DNA from: Phenylobacterium sp.
GTDB lineage: Bacteria; Pseudomonadota; Alphaproteobacteria; Caulobacterales; Caulobacteraceae
Reading direction: 5' to 3'
Assembly (NCBI GenBank): GCA_025350885.1
Contig: JANXXA010000203.1
Coordinates: 1 to 6,445 of the forward strand
Length of the DNA stretch: 6,445 bases
In this document: piece by piece, positions 1 through 6,361 of the stretch
Layout of the letters: every line of letters starts with the position of its first letter
Position numbering within the stretch: the first letter of the stretch is position 1
Translations under genes and position numbers: made by a program
The notes under the pieces: generated by a model
The model's input: only the letters and a program-made list of their open reading frames with translations
Databases searched by the model: none
Told to the model about the DNA's origin: nothing

Positions 1-170
1 GCGACGCCAAGTCGATGGCCACCCACCCCTGCACCACCACCCCCCGCTCGATGCCGGAGGCCGAGCGGCTGGAGATCGGCCGGACCGAGGGCTGGGTGCG
101 GATGAGCGTCGGCCTGGAAGGCGCCAGCGATCTTTCCCGCGACGTCAGCCGAGCGCTGGACACGGCCTGA
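1..170 (+). CDS. Cys/Met metabolism PLP-dependent enzyme, C-terminal end (probably O-succinylhomoserine sulfhydrylase-like)
   Basis: Only the last 55 codons are inside the window; the reading frame begins at base 3 and ends with TGA at 168-170. The visible piece begins DAKSMATHPCTTTPRSMP and continues through EGWVRMSVGLEGASDLSRDV. This is the C-terminal pattern of the cystathionine gamma-synthase / O-succinylhomoserine sulfhydrylase / methionine gamma-lyase fold, usually SLATHPATTTH, then GITDGLVRLSVGLED. Family members use pyridoxal phosphate to exchange or eliminate the gamma-substituent of homoserine esters or cystathionine in the cytoplasm. The Ser-X-X-(T/E)HP segment and the VR-(L/M)-S-VG strand belong to the C-terminal domain that helps bind the substrate carboxylate. 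The catalytic lysine and PLP-binding core lie outside the window, so the exact reaction cannot be fixed; THPxTTT leans towards MetZ-type enzymes. Oddities are Cys in place of the usual Ala after HP, and Pro in place of the usual His after TTT. The next gene starts 28-40 bases downstream on the same strand. Confidence 0.85.
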   Translation, partial: DAKSMATHPCTTTPRSMPEAERLEIGRTEGWVRMSVGLEGASDLSRDVSRALDTA

Positions 171-198
171 CCCCTTCGCCCCGGATTGTGGCTGTGAC

Positions 199-747
199 AT
201 GCTGAGGCCCATGCAACCGATACACTCAGCCATGATTGCTCTGGCGCTGGCGGTGAGCCTGCCCGGGGCTGTGGCGGCGCAAGCGCCGCCGGCCGATCCG
301 CCGCCACCCGCCAGCCTGGAGAACCGCGACGTCGAGCTCTGGGCCGCGACCTATCTGCGGACCGAGGGCTGGACCCTGCTGACCCATGATCTGGAGGGCG
401 CGCATCTGGCGTCGGACGGCGGGGTGCGGACGCTGGCCGACGGCCTGGTCGAGGCGGAGATCCGCACCGAACTGTTCCACCCCATCGAGGTCGGCCCCGG
501 CCTGGCGCGGTCGGGCGTCGCCCACTGGTCGGTGGACTGCGCCGGCCGCCGGCTGGCGGTGCTCAGCATGACCATCTATTCGCACAACAACCTGACCGGC
601 GAACTGGCGAAGAAGCCGGCGTCGGAGCGAACCTGGCAGGCGCCTAACGAGTCCGAGGTCGCCACCCTCGGGGTAATCTGCCAGGTCGCGCATGCGGCGC
701 TGTCCGGGGTGGCCGCGAAACCCCTGGCGCCACGCTCACCGTCCTGA
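199..747 (+). CDS. Small exported protein, surface-adhesin E-like
   Basis: This encodes a 182-aa protein from the first ATG. In-frame ATGs also lie at 211 (178 aa) and 232 (171 aa). The start is uncertain because no good Shine-Dalgarno precedes any of them, only a GAGG three bases before 211. The N-terminus is a Sec signal peptide: a hydrophobic stretch at about residues 11-24 followed by AVAAQA, with likely cleavage near residue 27 or 29. A Pro-rich linker (30-38) follows. The mature part (about 43-168) shows the layout of the surface-adhesin E family (PF16747). WTLLTHDLEGAHLASD opens the fold, then come DCAGRRLAVLSMTIYS (113-128), the NNLTGE turn (130-135), a W-Q-A-P segment (146-149), and a final Cys at 161. 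C114 and C161 probably form a disulfide, which is inferred from the family pattern. There is no lipobox, so it is probably periplasmic or secreted. The role is unknown; the family name comes from one adhesin and does not prove adhesion here. It could be co-transcribed with the preceding PLP-enzyme gene. Confidence 0.75.
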   Translation: MLRPMQPIHSAMIALALAVSLPGAVAAQAPPADPPPPASLENRDVELWAATYLRTEGWTLLTHDLEGAHLASDGGVRTLADGLVEAEIRTELFHPIEVGPGLARSGVAHWSVDCAGRRLAVLSMTIYSHNNLTGELAKKPASERTWQAPNESEVATLGVICQVAHAALSGVAAKPLAPRSPS

Positions 748-785
748 TCCCTCACTGGGATTTACGTGGCCACCTCAGTGATCAG
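744..785. terminator. Weak inverted repeats at the convergent gene junction
   Basis: The two gene groups converge with only 14 bases between stop codons (747 and 762). A 5-bp stem ATCCC/GGGAT (747-751 with 757-761) has a 5-base loop and is followed by TTTA on the + strand. A larger alternative pairs CTGAT (744-748) with ATCAG (781-785) and CACTG (753-757) with CAGTG (776-780), around an 8-base palindrome GTGGCCAC (766-773). None of these is a textbook terminator, because the stems are short and the T-run is minimal. The position makes a weak bidirectional terminator plausible. The larger pairing overlaps the last codons of hslO. Confidence 0.22.
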
Positions 786-1685
786 CGCGTCCGGCGCCAC
801 GGCATAGACCTTCGAGCAGTATTCACAGGTGACGTGGATCCTGCCGTCGGGTTCGACCATGTCGGCGCGCTCAGGCGCGGCGAAGGACTTCAGGACGTTT
901 TCGATGCGGTCCTGCGAGCAGCGACAGAAGGCGCGCAGCGGCTGGGCCTCGAACACCCGCACCCCGTCCTCGTGAAACAGCCGGAACAGCAGCTGTTGCG
1001 ACGACAGCAAGGGGTCGATCAGCTCGTCCTCGCCGACCGTCTCGAAGAACGCCTGGGTGCGGACCCAGGCCTCGGTGGTGGAGCCGCGCGCATCATCTTC
1101 GGCCACCGACTGGATCAGCATGCCGCCGGCGCGCCAGTGCAGCCCCTCCCCCTGATCGGCCTGGCCGACAGCGAGGCGGACGCGGGTGGGCGTCTGTTCG
1201 GACTGGGCGAAATACTGCTCGGCGCACAGCGCCAGGGTTTCGCCCTCGATGGCGGTGACGCCCTGATAGCGGTCCATGTCCGGGCCCTGGTCCACGGTCA
1301 TCATGAAATGACCCTCGCCCAGCAGGGTGCGCGCGCCGGGCCGCGCGAAACCCTCGCTCGCCCTGGCCACCGCGTCCGGATCGAAGCCGCAGTAGCCGCG
1401 CAGGGCGCCTGAGGTGTCGTAGTCGCAGACCACGAAGCGCACCGGGCCATTGCCGCGGGCCTCGACGATCAGCCGGCCATCGAACTTCAGGTTGGACCCC
1501 ACCAGGGCGGCCAGCGCACAGGCCTCGCCCAAGAGGTTGGCCACCGGTTCGGGATAGTCGTGGGCGCGCAGGATCTCATCGACGGCCGGACCCAGCCGCG
1601 CGAGGCGCCCGCGCACCGGCTCGCCCTCGATCTGGAAGGGCGAGACCTGATCGTCGGGGGCGGGGGAAAGCGAGCTGGACCTCAT
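762..1685 (-). CDS. hslO: Hsp33 redox-regulated molecular chaperone
   Basis: This is a cytoplasmic holdase chaperone. In reduced cells it binds zinc and is inactive; on oxidation with heat or bleach stress the zinc centre is released, disulfides form and it traps unfolding proteins. Numbering from the ATG at 1685 (307 aa), the N-terminal domain opens with FQIEGEPVRGRLARLG and contains GEACALAALVGSNLKFDGRL and GEGHFMMTVDQG, all typical of the family. The C-terminal redox switch is complete: Cys254 and Cys256 (CRC), then 30 residues, then Cys287 and Cys290 (CEYC). This is the CXC-X(27-32)-CXXC arrangement. Length fits the usual 290-310 residues. The frame stays open to an upstream TTG at 1706 (7 more residues), but the ATG gives the normal alphaproteobacterial N-terminus and is preferred. 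No Shine-Dalgarno is visible. The gene starts 58 bases after the UPF0114 gene with no terminator between. A TATATG box at 1694-1699 could be a -10 element, but the matching -35 is poor. Confidence 0.96.
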   Translation of the reverse strand: MRSSSLSPAPDDQVSPFQIEGEPVRGRLARLGPAVDEILRAHDYPEPVANLLGEACALAALVGSNLKFDGRLIVEARGNGPVRFVVCDYDTSGALRGYCGFDPDAVARASEGFARPGARTLLGEGHFMMTVDQGPDMDRYQGVTAIEGETLALCAEQYFAQSEQTPTRVRLAVGQADQGEGLHWRAGGMLIQSVAEDDARGSTTEAWVRTQAFFETVGEDELIDPLLSSQQLLFRLFHEDGVRVFEAQPLRAFCRCSQDRIENVLKSFAAPERADMVEPDGRIHVTCEYCSKVYAVAPDALITEVAT

Positions 1686-1743
1686 GGGCCGCGCATATAG
1701 GACCAACGCGGCGGCATTGCGAGCGCACCTGCGAACCTGCCCG

Positions 1744-2295
1744 TCAATGCTTGTCGGTCTTGCTGGCCAGCAGGTCCATCAGCGCCAGGAACACGCCGGA
1801 AACCACGAAGGTCAGGTGGATCCCCACCAGCCAGGCCAGGGTGCGGTCGGGGATCGCCTCGCCTTCGGCGAGCGTCATGAAAGCCCGCAGCAGCGCGATG
1901 GCGCTGATCGCCACGATCGAGGCGATCAGCTTCATCTTCAGTCCGGAGAAATCGACCATGCCCATCCACCCCGGCCGGTCCTCGTCCTCGCCGGTGTCGA
2001 TCTTGGAGACAAAGTTCTCGTAGCCCGAGAAGATCACGATCAGCAGCAGGTTGCCCGCCAGCGACAGGTCGATCAGCGACAGGACCATGAGGATCGCCCC
2101 TTCGGGCGACATGGTCGCCACGCCGGCCAGCTTGTGGATGGCCTCGTTGACGAAGACGATCAGCAGCGCCGCCAGCGCCACGACCAGGCCCAGATAGAAC
2201 GGCGCCATCAGCCAGCGCGAGCGGAACAGCCAAAGCTCCAGCAGGCGCTCAAGCGCGGGCTTGCGATGCGGGCTGGGCGGGGATTGCGCGGTCAT
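1744..2295 (-). CDS. UPF0114 (YqhA-like) family inner-membrane protein
   Basis: This 183-aa protein starts at the ATG at 2295; the same frame continues upstream into pheT, but only as a shadow. A basic N-terminus (RKPALERLLELWLFRSRW) leads into four predicted membrane segments at about residues 29-50, 66-90, 121-142 and 152-176. Family hallmarks are LFRSRWLMAPFYLGLV, SLIDLSLAGNLLLIVIFSGY followed by ENFVSKID (about 73-100), an acidic loop with GWMGMVDFSGLKMKL (109-123), and TFVVSGVFLALMDLL near the end. These match the UPF0114 family, whose E. coli member is YqhA. Length is close to that of YqhA-type proteins. Biochemical function is not established to my knowledge; the buried Asp/Asn and Tyr residues would be compatible with transport, but that is speculation. 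The gene begins 41 bases after pheT, and no U-tailed hairpin separates them, so it may be the distal part of the pheST transcript. The start has no evident Shine-Dalgarno. Confidence 0.9.
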   Translation of the reverse strand: MTAQSPPSPHRKPALERLLELWLFRSRWLMAPFYLGLVVALAALLIVFVNEAIHKLAGVATMSPEGAILMVLSLIDLSLAGNLLLIVIFSGYENFVSKIDTGEDEDRPGWMGMVDFSGLKMKLIASIVAISAIALLRAFMTLAEGEAIPDRTLAWLVGIHLTFVVSGVFLALMDLLASKTDKH

Positions 2296-2336
2296 GGCGG
2301 ATAGATGGCGTGGCGGGGCCCGGGGGGCAACGCCTT

Positions 2337-4706
2337 TCAGCTCCGCAGCTTCGCGCCCACGGCCTTGTCCGCCGCCGCCACGATGCGCGCCGACAGCGCC
2401 TCGATCTCGGCGTCGGTCAGGGTCTTTTCGACGGGCTGGACGGTGACCTGGACCGCGACGGATTTCTGACCCGGCGGCACGCCCTTGCCCTGATAGACAT
2501 CGAACACCCGCGCGGCGGCGATCAGTGACTTGTCGGCGGCCAGGATCGGCCGGACGACGTCCCCCGCCAGCGTGTCGGCGGAGACCAGGAAGGCAAAGTC
2601 CCGGGTCAACGGCATCAGCGCCGAGAGCGCCAGCGCCGGCCGGGTCTTGGTGGGTTTCCGCTTGGGCTCGGGGATGGCGTCGAGGTTCAGCTCGAAGGCC
2701 AGCATGGGGCCATCGGCGTCCAGCGCCTTGAGGATCGCCGGATGCAGCTCGCCGAACTCGGCGATCACCGTCTTGGGGCCCAGCTGCAGGCGGGCCGACC
2801 GGCCCGGATGCCACCAGGCCGAGGCCTGGCCCTGCACGACCTGAAGCGGCGGCGCGCCCATCTCGTCCAGCAGGGCCATCAGGTCGGCCTTCAGCGCAAA
2901 AAGCGGGTCGGTCGGGGCGGCGTCCCAACGCCTCGGCGGATGCGGCGCGACCAGGGCCGCCACCACGGCCGCCTGATCCTGCGGCCGGTCGCCGCGGAAG
3001 ATCGGACCCACCTCGAAAAGGGCGGCGTCGGGGAAACCCTGACGCGCGTTGCGGGCCGCCGCCTCGATCAGGTTCGGCAGCGCCGAAGGGCGCATGCAGT
3101 CGAGGTCCGCGGCGATCGGGTTGACCAGCCGCAGGCTCGCGTCGCCGCCGCCGAACAGCCTTGCCCAGGCGGTGCGTATGAAGCTCCAGGTGACCCCCTC
3201 CGCATAGCCGCGCGCCGCCATGGCGCGACGCGCGTTGCGCATGCGGGTCTGGCGCACGGTAAGCACGCCGCCGACCGCGCGGGCCATCTCCGGCAGAGGG
3301 GTCGATGGCAGGGCGGCGAACCCCTCGATGCGGGCCACCTCCTCGACCAGGTCGGCCTTGCCGTCGACATCGCGGCGCCACGACGGCGGAGTGACCATCT
3401 CGCCGTGCACGGCAAAGCCCAGGTCCGTCAGGATGGCGTCGATCCGCGCGTCGGCGACCGTCAGACCTGACAGCTTTTCGACGTAGGCATGGTCGAACTC
3501 GACGGCCGCCAGCGGCGCCGGTGCGGCCCCCGCCACCCGGATCTCCGACGGCTCGCCGCCGCAGAGGTCGAGGATCAGCCGGGTGGCCAGCTCCAGGCCG
3601 GGGATCACGAACTCAGGATCGACGCCACGGGCGAAACGGTACTGGGCGTCCGACGTGATCCCCAGCGTGCGGCCCGCCTGGGCCGTGCGGATCGGGTCGA
3701 ACCAGGCGCACTCGACGAAGACGTCGGTGGTGGTCTCCGAAACCTTGGTCGATTCCCCGCCCATCACCCCGCCCAGGCCGATGGCGCCGGAGCCGTCGGC
3801 GATGACGCAGAGATCCGGGGTGACGGCGTAGGTCTTGCCGTCCAGAGCCTCGAGCGTTTCGCCCTGGCGGCCCAGGCGCGCCTCGATGAAACCGCCGGTC
3901 AGCTTGCCGGCGTCATAGACGTGCAGCGGCCGGCAGCGGTCATAGGACATCAGGTTGGTGACATCGACCAGGGCGCTGATCGGGCGCAGGCCCACGGCCA
4001 GCAACCGCTGTTGCAGCCAGGCCGGCGAGGGGCCGTTGGTGACGCCCTTGATCAGCCGCCCGGCGAAGACCGGGCAGGCGTCGCCGTCGACTCGGATTTC
4101 GATGGTCGCGGGGAACTTGCCGGGAACGGCAGCGACGCTGGGGTCCTTCAGTTTGCCCAGGCCGGCGGCGGCCAGGTCGCGGGCAATGCCGACCACGCCG
4201 AGCCAATCGGGGCGGTTGGGGGTGACCTCAAAGTCGATCACCGCTTCCAGGCCCAGCGCCATGGCGGCCGGCGCGCCCACCGCCAGGCTGTCGTCAAGCT
4301 CCAGGATGCCGTCGGATTCGCTGGCGGTCTGCAGCTCGGCGGCCGAACACAGCATGCCGTTGGAGACCACGCCTCGCACCGGCCGGGCCTCCAGCGTGAT
4401 GCCGGACCCCGGCACGAAGGCGCCGAGCGGCGCATAGATCGTGGTCAGCCCGGCGCGCGCATTGGGCGCCCCGCAGACGATCTCCTTGCGGCCGTCGATG
4501 GTATCGACCTGGCAGACCCGCAGGCGGTCGGCGTTGGGGTGCTGGTGGGCCCCGACGATCCGGGCCACCGAGAAGGCGGCCAGCCGGGCGCCGGGATCGT
4601 CCACATGCTCGACCTCCAGGCCGGCCATGGTCATGGCGGCCACCACCTCGGAAGCCGAGGCGGTGGTGTCGAGGTGCTGCTTCAGCCAGGAGAGGGTGAA
4701 CCTCAT
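2337..4706 (-). CDS. pheT: Phenylalanine--tRNA ligase beta subunit
   Basis: This is the beta subunit of the cytoplasmic (alpha-beta)2 phenylalanyl-tRNA synthetase. It binds tRNA(Phe) and edits Tyr mis-charged onto it. At 789 aa it is nearly the length of E. coli PheT (795). Domains in order: the N-terminal B1 start [14 protein letters not shown]; an EMAP/OB-type tRNA-binding domain (about 40-150, with [13 protein letters not shown] and [10 protein letters not shown]); [19 protein letters not shown] (161-179); the B3/B4 editing domain (about 215-375, with [22 protein letters not shown] and [11 protein letters not shown]); the B5 domain (about 400-475, with [20 protein letters not shown]); the catalytic-like core (about 485-680); and the C-terminal FDX-ACB anticodon-binding domain (about 696-789, with [15 protein letters not shown]). 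The domain set is complete, with no break. The ATG overlaps the stop of the ASCH gene by four bases (ATGA) and has its own strong Shine-Dalgarno. It pairs with pheS, encoded upstream in the same unit. Confidence 0.99.
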   Translation of the reverse strand: MRFTLSWLKQHLDTTASASEVVAAMTMAGLEVEHVDDPGARLAAFSVARIVGAHQHPNADRLRVCQVDTIDGRKEIVCGAPNARAGLTTIYAPLGAFVPGSGITLEARPVRGVVSNGMLCSAAELQTASESDGILELDDSLAVGAPAAMALGLEAVIDFEVTPNRPDWLGVVGIARDLAAAGLGKLKDPSVAAVPGKFPATIEIRVDGDACPVFAGRLIKGVTNGPSPAWLQQRLLAVGLRPISALVDVTNLMSYDRCRPLHVYDAGKLTGGFIEARLGRQGETLEALDGKTYAVTPDLCVIADGSGAIGLGGVMGGESTKVSETTTDVFVECAWFDPIRTAQAGRTLGITSDAQYRFARGVDPEFVIPGLELATRLILDLCGGEPSEIRVAGAAPAPLAAVEFDHAYVEKLSGLTVADARIDAILTDLGFAVHGEMVTPPSWRRDVDGKADLVEEVARIEGFAALPSTPLPEMARAVGGVLTVRQTRMRNARRAMAARGYAEGVTWSFIRTAWARLFGGGDASLRLVNPIAADLDCMRPSALPNLIEAAARNARQGFPDAALFEVGPIFRGDRPQDQAAVVAALVAPHPPRRWDAAPTDPLFALKADLMALLDEMGAPPLQVVQGQASAWWHPGRSARLQLGPKTVIAEFGELHPAILKALDADGPMLAFELNLDAIPEPKRKPTKTRPALALSALMPLTRDFAFLVSADTLAGDVVRPILAADKSLIAAARVFDVYQGKGVPPGQKSVAVQVTVQPVEKTLTDAEIEALSARIVAAADKAVGAKLRS

Positions 4707-5104
4707 GCCGCGTCTCCTTGGCTCAGGGTCCGCACCAGCCGGAAGCGCTCGCAGTTGAGCAGCATGCCCGGCGAAAAACCGCCGTTTCGGGTGAAGTATC
4801 TCTCGTGCGCCGCGCGCCAGGCCGCCAGCGTCCGGTCGTCCTCGCCTTCGTCGTGGGCAAAGGCCGCGTCCACCTGATCAAACCGGCGCTGGGCAAATTC
4901 GACAGTTTCGAGCACGGCGCGGGGCGTCCCGTAGCCGTCCTTGACCACCATGGGCTTTCCGACCTCGGCGCCCTTCAGTCCCTCGGCGGCGTCCCAGCAG
5001 GTCGCTGTCTTCCTGCCTTCGAGCACCAAGGCCAGGAGAGCATTGGCCAACTCGGGCCCGTCGCCAAAACTGAACGACTCCAGGGTCTTCCAATCCTGAT
5101 CCAT
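4703..5104 (-). CDS. ASCH (PUA-like) domain protein encoded between pheS and pheT
   Basis: This 133-aa protein starts at the ATG at 5104, whose A is also the last base of the pheS stop (TGATG). Its own TGA overlaps the pheT ATG as ATGA. The frame is open further upstream into pheS, but that part is a shadow. The sequence fits the ASCH superfamily, YhfF-like branch: [15 protein letters not shown] (29-43), the [22 protein letters not shown] strand region (49-70), [23 protein letters not shown] (75-97), AHERYF (99-104) and a closing strand near 116-125. ASCH folds resemble the PUA RNA-binding domain. Characterised relatives include E. coli YqfB, an N4-acetylcytidine amidohydrolase, and a Zymomonas ribonuclease. 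By my remembered alignment, the YqfB catalytic residues Lys21, Thr24 and Glu74 correspond here to Lys32, Thr35 and Glu88, all present. A nucleoside-hydrolase or RNA-binding role is therefore plausible but unproven. Coupling to both synthetase genes suggests matched expression with PheST. Confidence 0.93.
   Translation of the reverse strand: MDQDWKTLESFSFGDGPELANALLALVLEGRKTATCWDAAEGLKGAEVGKPMVVKDGYGTPRAVLETVEFAQRRFDQVDAAFAHDEGEDDRTLAAWRAAHERYFTRNGGFSPGMLLNCERFRLVRTLSQGDAA
4714..4719 (-). promoter_or_regulatory. Strong Shine-Dalgarno for pheT
   Basis: The minus strand reads AAGGAG followed by 8 bases and then the pheT ATG at 4706. It lies within the last codons of the ASCH gene. It is the only near-perfect ribosome binding site in the minus-strand gene set; pheS, the UPF0114 gene and hslO lack one. 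This gives pheT independent ribosome loading on top of re-initiation from the ATGA overlap, which would help keep beta subunit output equal to alpha. Confidence 0.8.
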
Positions 5105-6216
5105 CAACTCAGCCCCGTGGCGGGATTGGGTGCGGCGAAGGCCGAGAAGCCGTAGTGGTCCAGCCAACGGACGTCGCTGGCAAAGGTGTCGCGCACATCG
5201 GGGATGCCGTACTTCAGCATGCCCAGCCGGTCGATGCCGCAGCCGAAGGCGAACCCCTGCCAGACATCGGGGTCCAGACCACAGTTCCGCAGCACCTTGG
5301 GATGCACCATCCCGCAGCCGAGGATTTCCAGCCAGTCGTCGCCCTGGCCGATCTTGATGTCGGCGCCCGAGCGGTCGCACTTGACGTCCATCTCCGCGCT
5401 GGGCTCGGTGAACGGGAAGTGGTGCGGGCGGAAGCGCGTCTCCACCAGCGGCGTCTCGAAAAACCGCGCGATGAAGGTCTCCAGGGTCCACTTCAGGTGG
5501 CCCATGTGGATCGCCCGGTCGATCACCAGACCCTCGATCTGGTGGAACATCGGCGAGTGGGTGGCGTCGCTGTCGGAGCGATATGTGCGGCCCGGCACGA
5601 TGATGCGGATCGGCGGTTCCTGGCCGGCGGCGATCCAGGATGGCAGCTTTTCGTTCTGGCCCTGCTGCAGGGTGCGGATCTGCACCGGGCTCGTGTGCGT
5701 GCGCAGCAATTTGCGCTCGCCGTGCGCGTCTTCCGGCAGCCAGAAGGTGTCGTGCATCTCGCGCGCCGGGTGCTTCGGCGGAAAGTTCAGCGCGGTGAAG
5801 TTGTGGAAGTCGTCCTCGATGTCCGGGCCTTCCGCCAGGCCGAACCCCATCTCGGCGAAGATGGCGATCATCTCGTCCTGCACCTGCATGGTCGGATGCA
5901 CGCGGCCCCGGCGTTCCGGCGGCGGCGGCAGGGTCAGGTCAACGTGTTCGGCGGCCAGTCTGGCGTCGAGTTCGCCGGCCTCGAGCGCGGTCTTGCGTTC
6001 AGCGATGGCGCCGCCGATCCGGTCGCGCAGGCCGTTGATCGCCGGGCCCTGTTCGCGCCGCGCGTCGGGGCTCATCGACCCCAGGGTCTTGAGCAATTCG
6101 GAGATCGACCCGGACTTGCCCATCGCGGCCACGCGCACGGCTTCCAGGGCGGCGGCGTCGGGGGCGGCGGTGATCAGCGCGGAGATGTCCGCCTCGAGTT
6201 TGGTCAGATCGGTCAT
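5104..6216 (-). CDS. pheS: Phenylalanine--tRNA ligase alpha subunit
   Basis: This is the catalytic alpha subunit of phenylalanyl-tRNA synthetase. It activates phenylalanine with ATP and transfers it to tRNA(Phe) in the cytoplasm, as an (alpha-beta)2 tetramer with PheT. The 370 aa comprise an N-terminal coiled-coil tRNA-contacting arm (about 1-90) and a class II synthetase core. Motif 1 starts at [19 protein letters not shown] (107-125). [12 protein letters not shown] (170-181) lines the active site. Motif 2 is at 209-229, with GRTYRSD and then [23 protein letters not shown] (262-278) and LGCGMVHP (299-306) follow. Motif 3 is [17 protein letters not shown] (321-337); its Asp at 329 replaces the Glu of E. 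coli. Ala323 corresponds to the known Phe-pocket Ala294 of E. coli. It is longer than the E. coli protein (327), as in other alphaproteobacteria. The ATG at 6216 gives the usual MTDL start; no clear Shine-Dalgarno precedes it. Its stop overlaps the next start by one base. Confidence 0.99.
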   Translation of the reverse strand: MTDLTKLEADISALITAAPDAAALEAVRVAAMGKSGSISELLKTLGSMSPDARREQGPAINGLRDRIGGAIAERKTALEAGELDARLAAEHVDLTLPPPPERRGRVHPTMQVQDEMIAIFAEMGFGLAEGPDIEDDFHNFTALNFPPKHPAREMHDTFWLPEDAHGERKLLRTHTSPVQIRTLQQGQNEKLPSWIAAGQEPPIRIIVPGRTYRSDSDATHSPMFHQIEGLVIDRAIHMGHLKWTLETFIARFFETPLVETRFRPHHFPFTEPSAEMDVKCDRSGADIKIGQGDDWLEILGCGMVHPKVLRNCGLDPDVWQGFAFGCGIDRLGMLKYGIPDVRDTFASDVRWLDHYGFSAFAAPNPATGLS

Positions 6217-6260
6217 GGGCTTCGGTTCTTAGAGGGGCTGAGGACGAAGGGAAATCCCTG

Positions 6261-6287
6261 CTTCCCCCGCCAAGCGGCGGGCGGAGG
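6261..6287. repeat. GC-rich imperfect palindrome (REP-like)
   Basis: CCCGCC (6266-6271) pairs with GGCGGG (6276-6281) around an AAGC loop. With a one-base bulge the stem extends outward by five more pairs, including one G-U. Neither strand has a T-run after it, so it is not an intrinsic terminator. Cytosine-rich arms flanking a CAAGCG-like centre recall dispersed intergenic palindromes of alphaproteobacteria. Whether this one is repeated elsewhere in the genome cannot be told from one copy. Confidence 0.45.
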
Positions 6288-6294
6288 GCGCAGC

Positions 6295-6327
6295 AAAAAG
6301 CCCTCCGGCGGTTGCGCCGAAGGGCTT
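6295..6327 (-). terminator. Intrinsic terminator after rplT
   Basis: On the minus strand AAGCCCTTCGGCG (6327-6315) pairs with CGCCGGAGGGCTT (6310-6298). The stem is 13 bp with a single T-G wobble pair and a CAAC loop. It runs straight into TTTTT (6299-6295). It starts 34 bases after the rplT stop and lies about 80 bases before pheS, so it ends the ribosomal-protein transcript and makes pheS transcriptionally separable. Confidence 0.9.
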
Positions 6328-6361
6328 CTTGAAGGGCATCCGGAGCCAGGGCTCCAGGCGA

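Larger units (their letters stand above)
6217..6361 (-). promoter_or_regulatory. Structured rplT-pheS gap, candidate pheS leader
   Basis: These 145 bases hold three inverted repeats in the direction of transcription: GGAGCC/GGCTCC (6350-6355 with 6342-6347) directly after the rplT stop, the intrinsic terminator (6295-6327), and a GC-rich hairpin (6261-6287). A short frame with ATG at 6339 and TAA at 6229-6231 encodes 36 residues beginning MPFKKPFG, with Phe codons at positions 3, 7 and 15. It runs through the terminator stem and stops 12 bases before pheS. This is reminiscent of a leader peptide, since pheST in enterobacteria is controlled by attenuation. However, 11 of its 36 codons end in A or T, unlike the neighbouring genes, so it may be non-coding. 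I could not find a convincing promoter here. pheS must be reached either by an unseen promoter or by read-through of the terminator. Confidence 0.3.

Noticed and set aside
834..1412. Open frame of 192 codons on the + strand opposite hslO.
   Set aside because: It is antisense to a complete Hsp33 with its four-cysteine switch, and shows no protein family signature.
1694..1723. Sigma-70-type promoter for hslO (TATATG with CTCGCA 17-18 bases upstream).
   Set aside because: The -35 matches consensus at only three of six positions. It is kept only as a possibility in the hslO entry and not annotated.
2307..2334. GGCGT/ACGCC inverted repeat between pheT and the UPF0114 gene as a terminator.
   Set aside because: The stem is only 5 bp with an 18-base loop and no T-run on the minus strand, so it is insufficient for intrinsic termination.
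2296..3381. Upstream extension of the UPF0114 frame into pheT.
   Set aside because: The extension is Arg/Gly/Pro-rich shadow sequence within pheT. The family N-terminus begins at the ATG at 2295.
3489..4877. Long open frame (462 codons) on the + strand opposite pheT and the ASCH gene.
   Set aside because: It crosses two real genes on the other strand, has low-complexity GC-shadow composition and no recognisable motif.
5105..5491. Upstream extension of the ASCH frame into pheS, suggesting a 262-aa protein.
   Set aside because: The extra residues are shadow sequence of pheS. The TGATG junction and the family length fix the start at 5104.
6217..6260. Promoter for pheS just upstream of its ATG (CTCTAAGAAC as a -10).
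   Set aside because: The match to the alphaproteobacterial -10 is partial and no -35 lies at suitable spacing.
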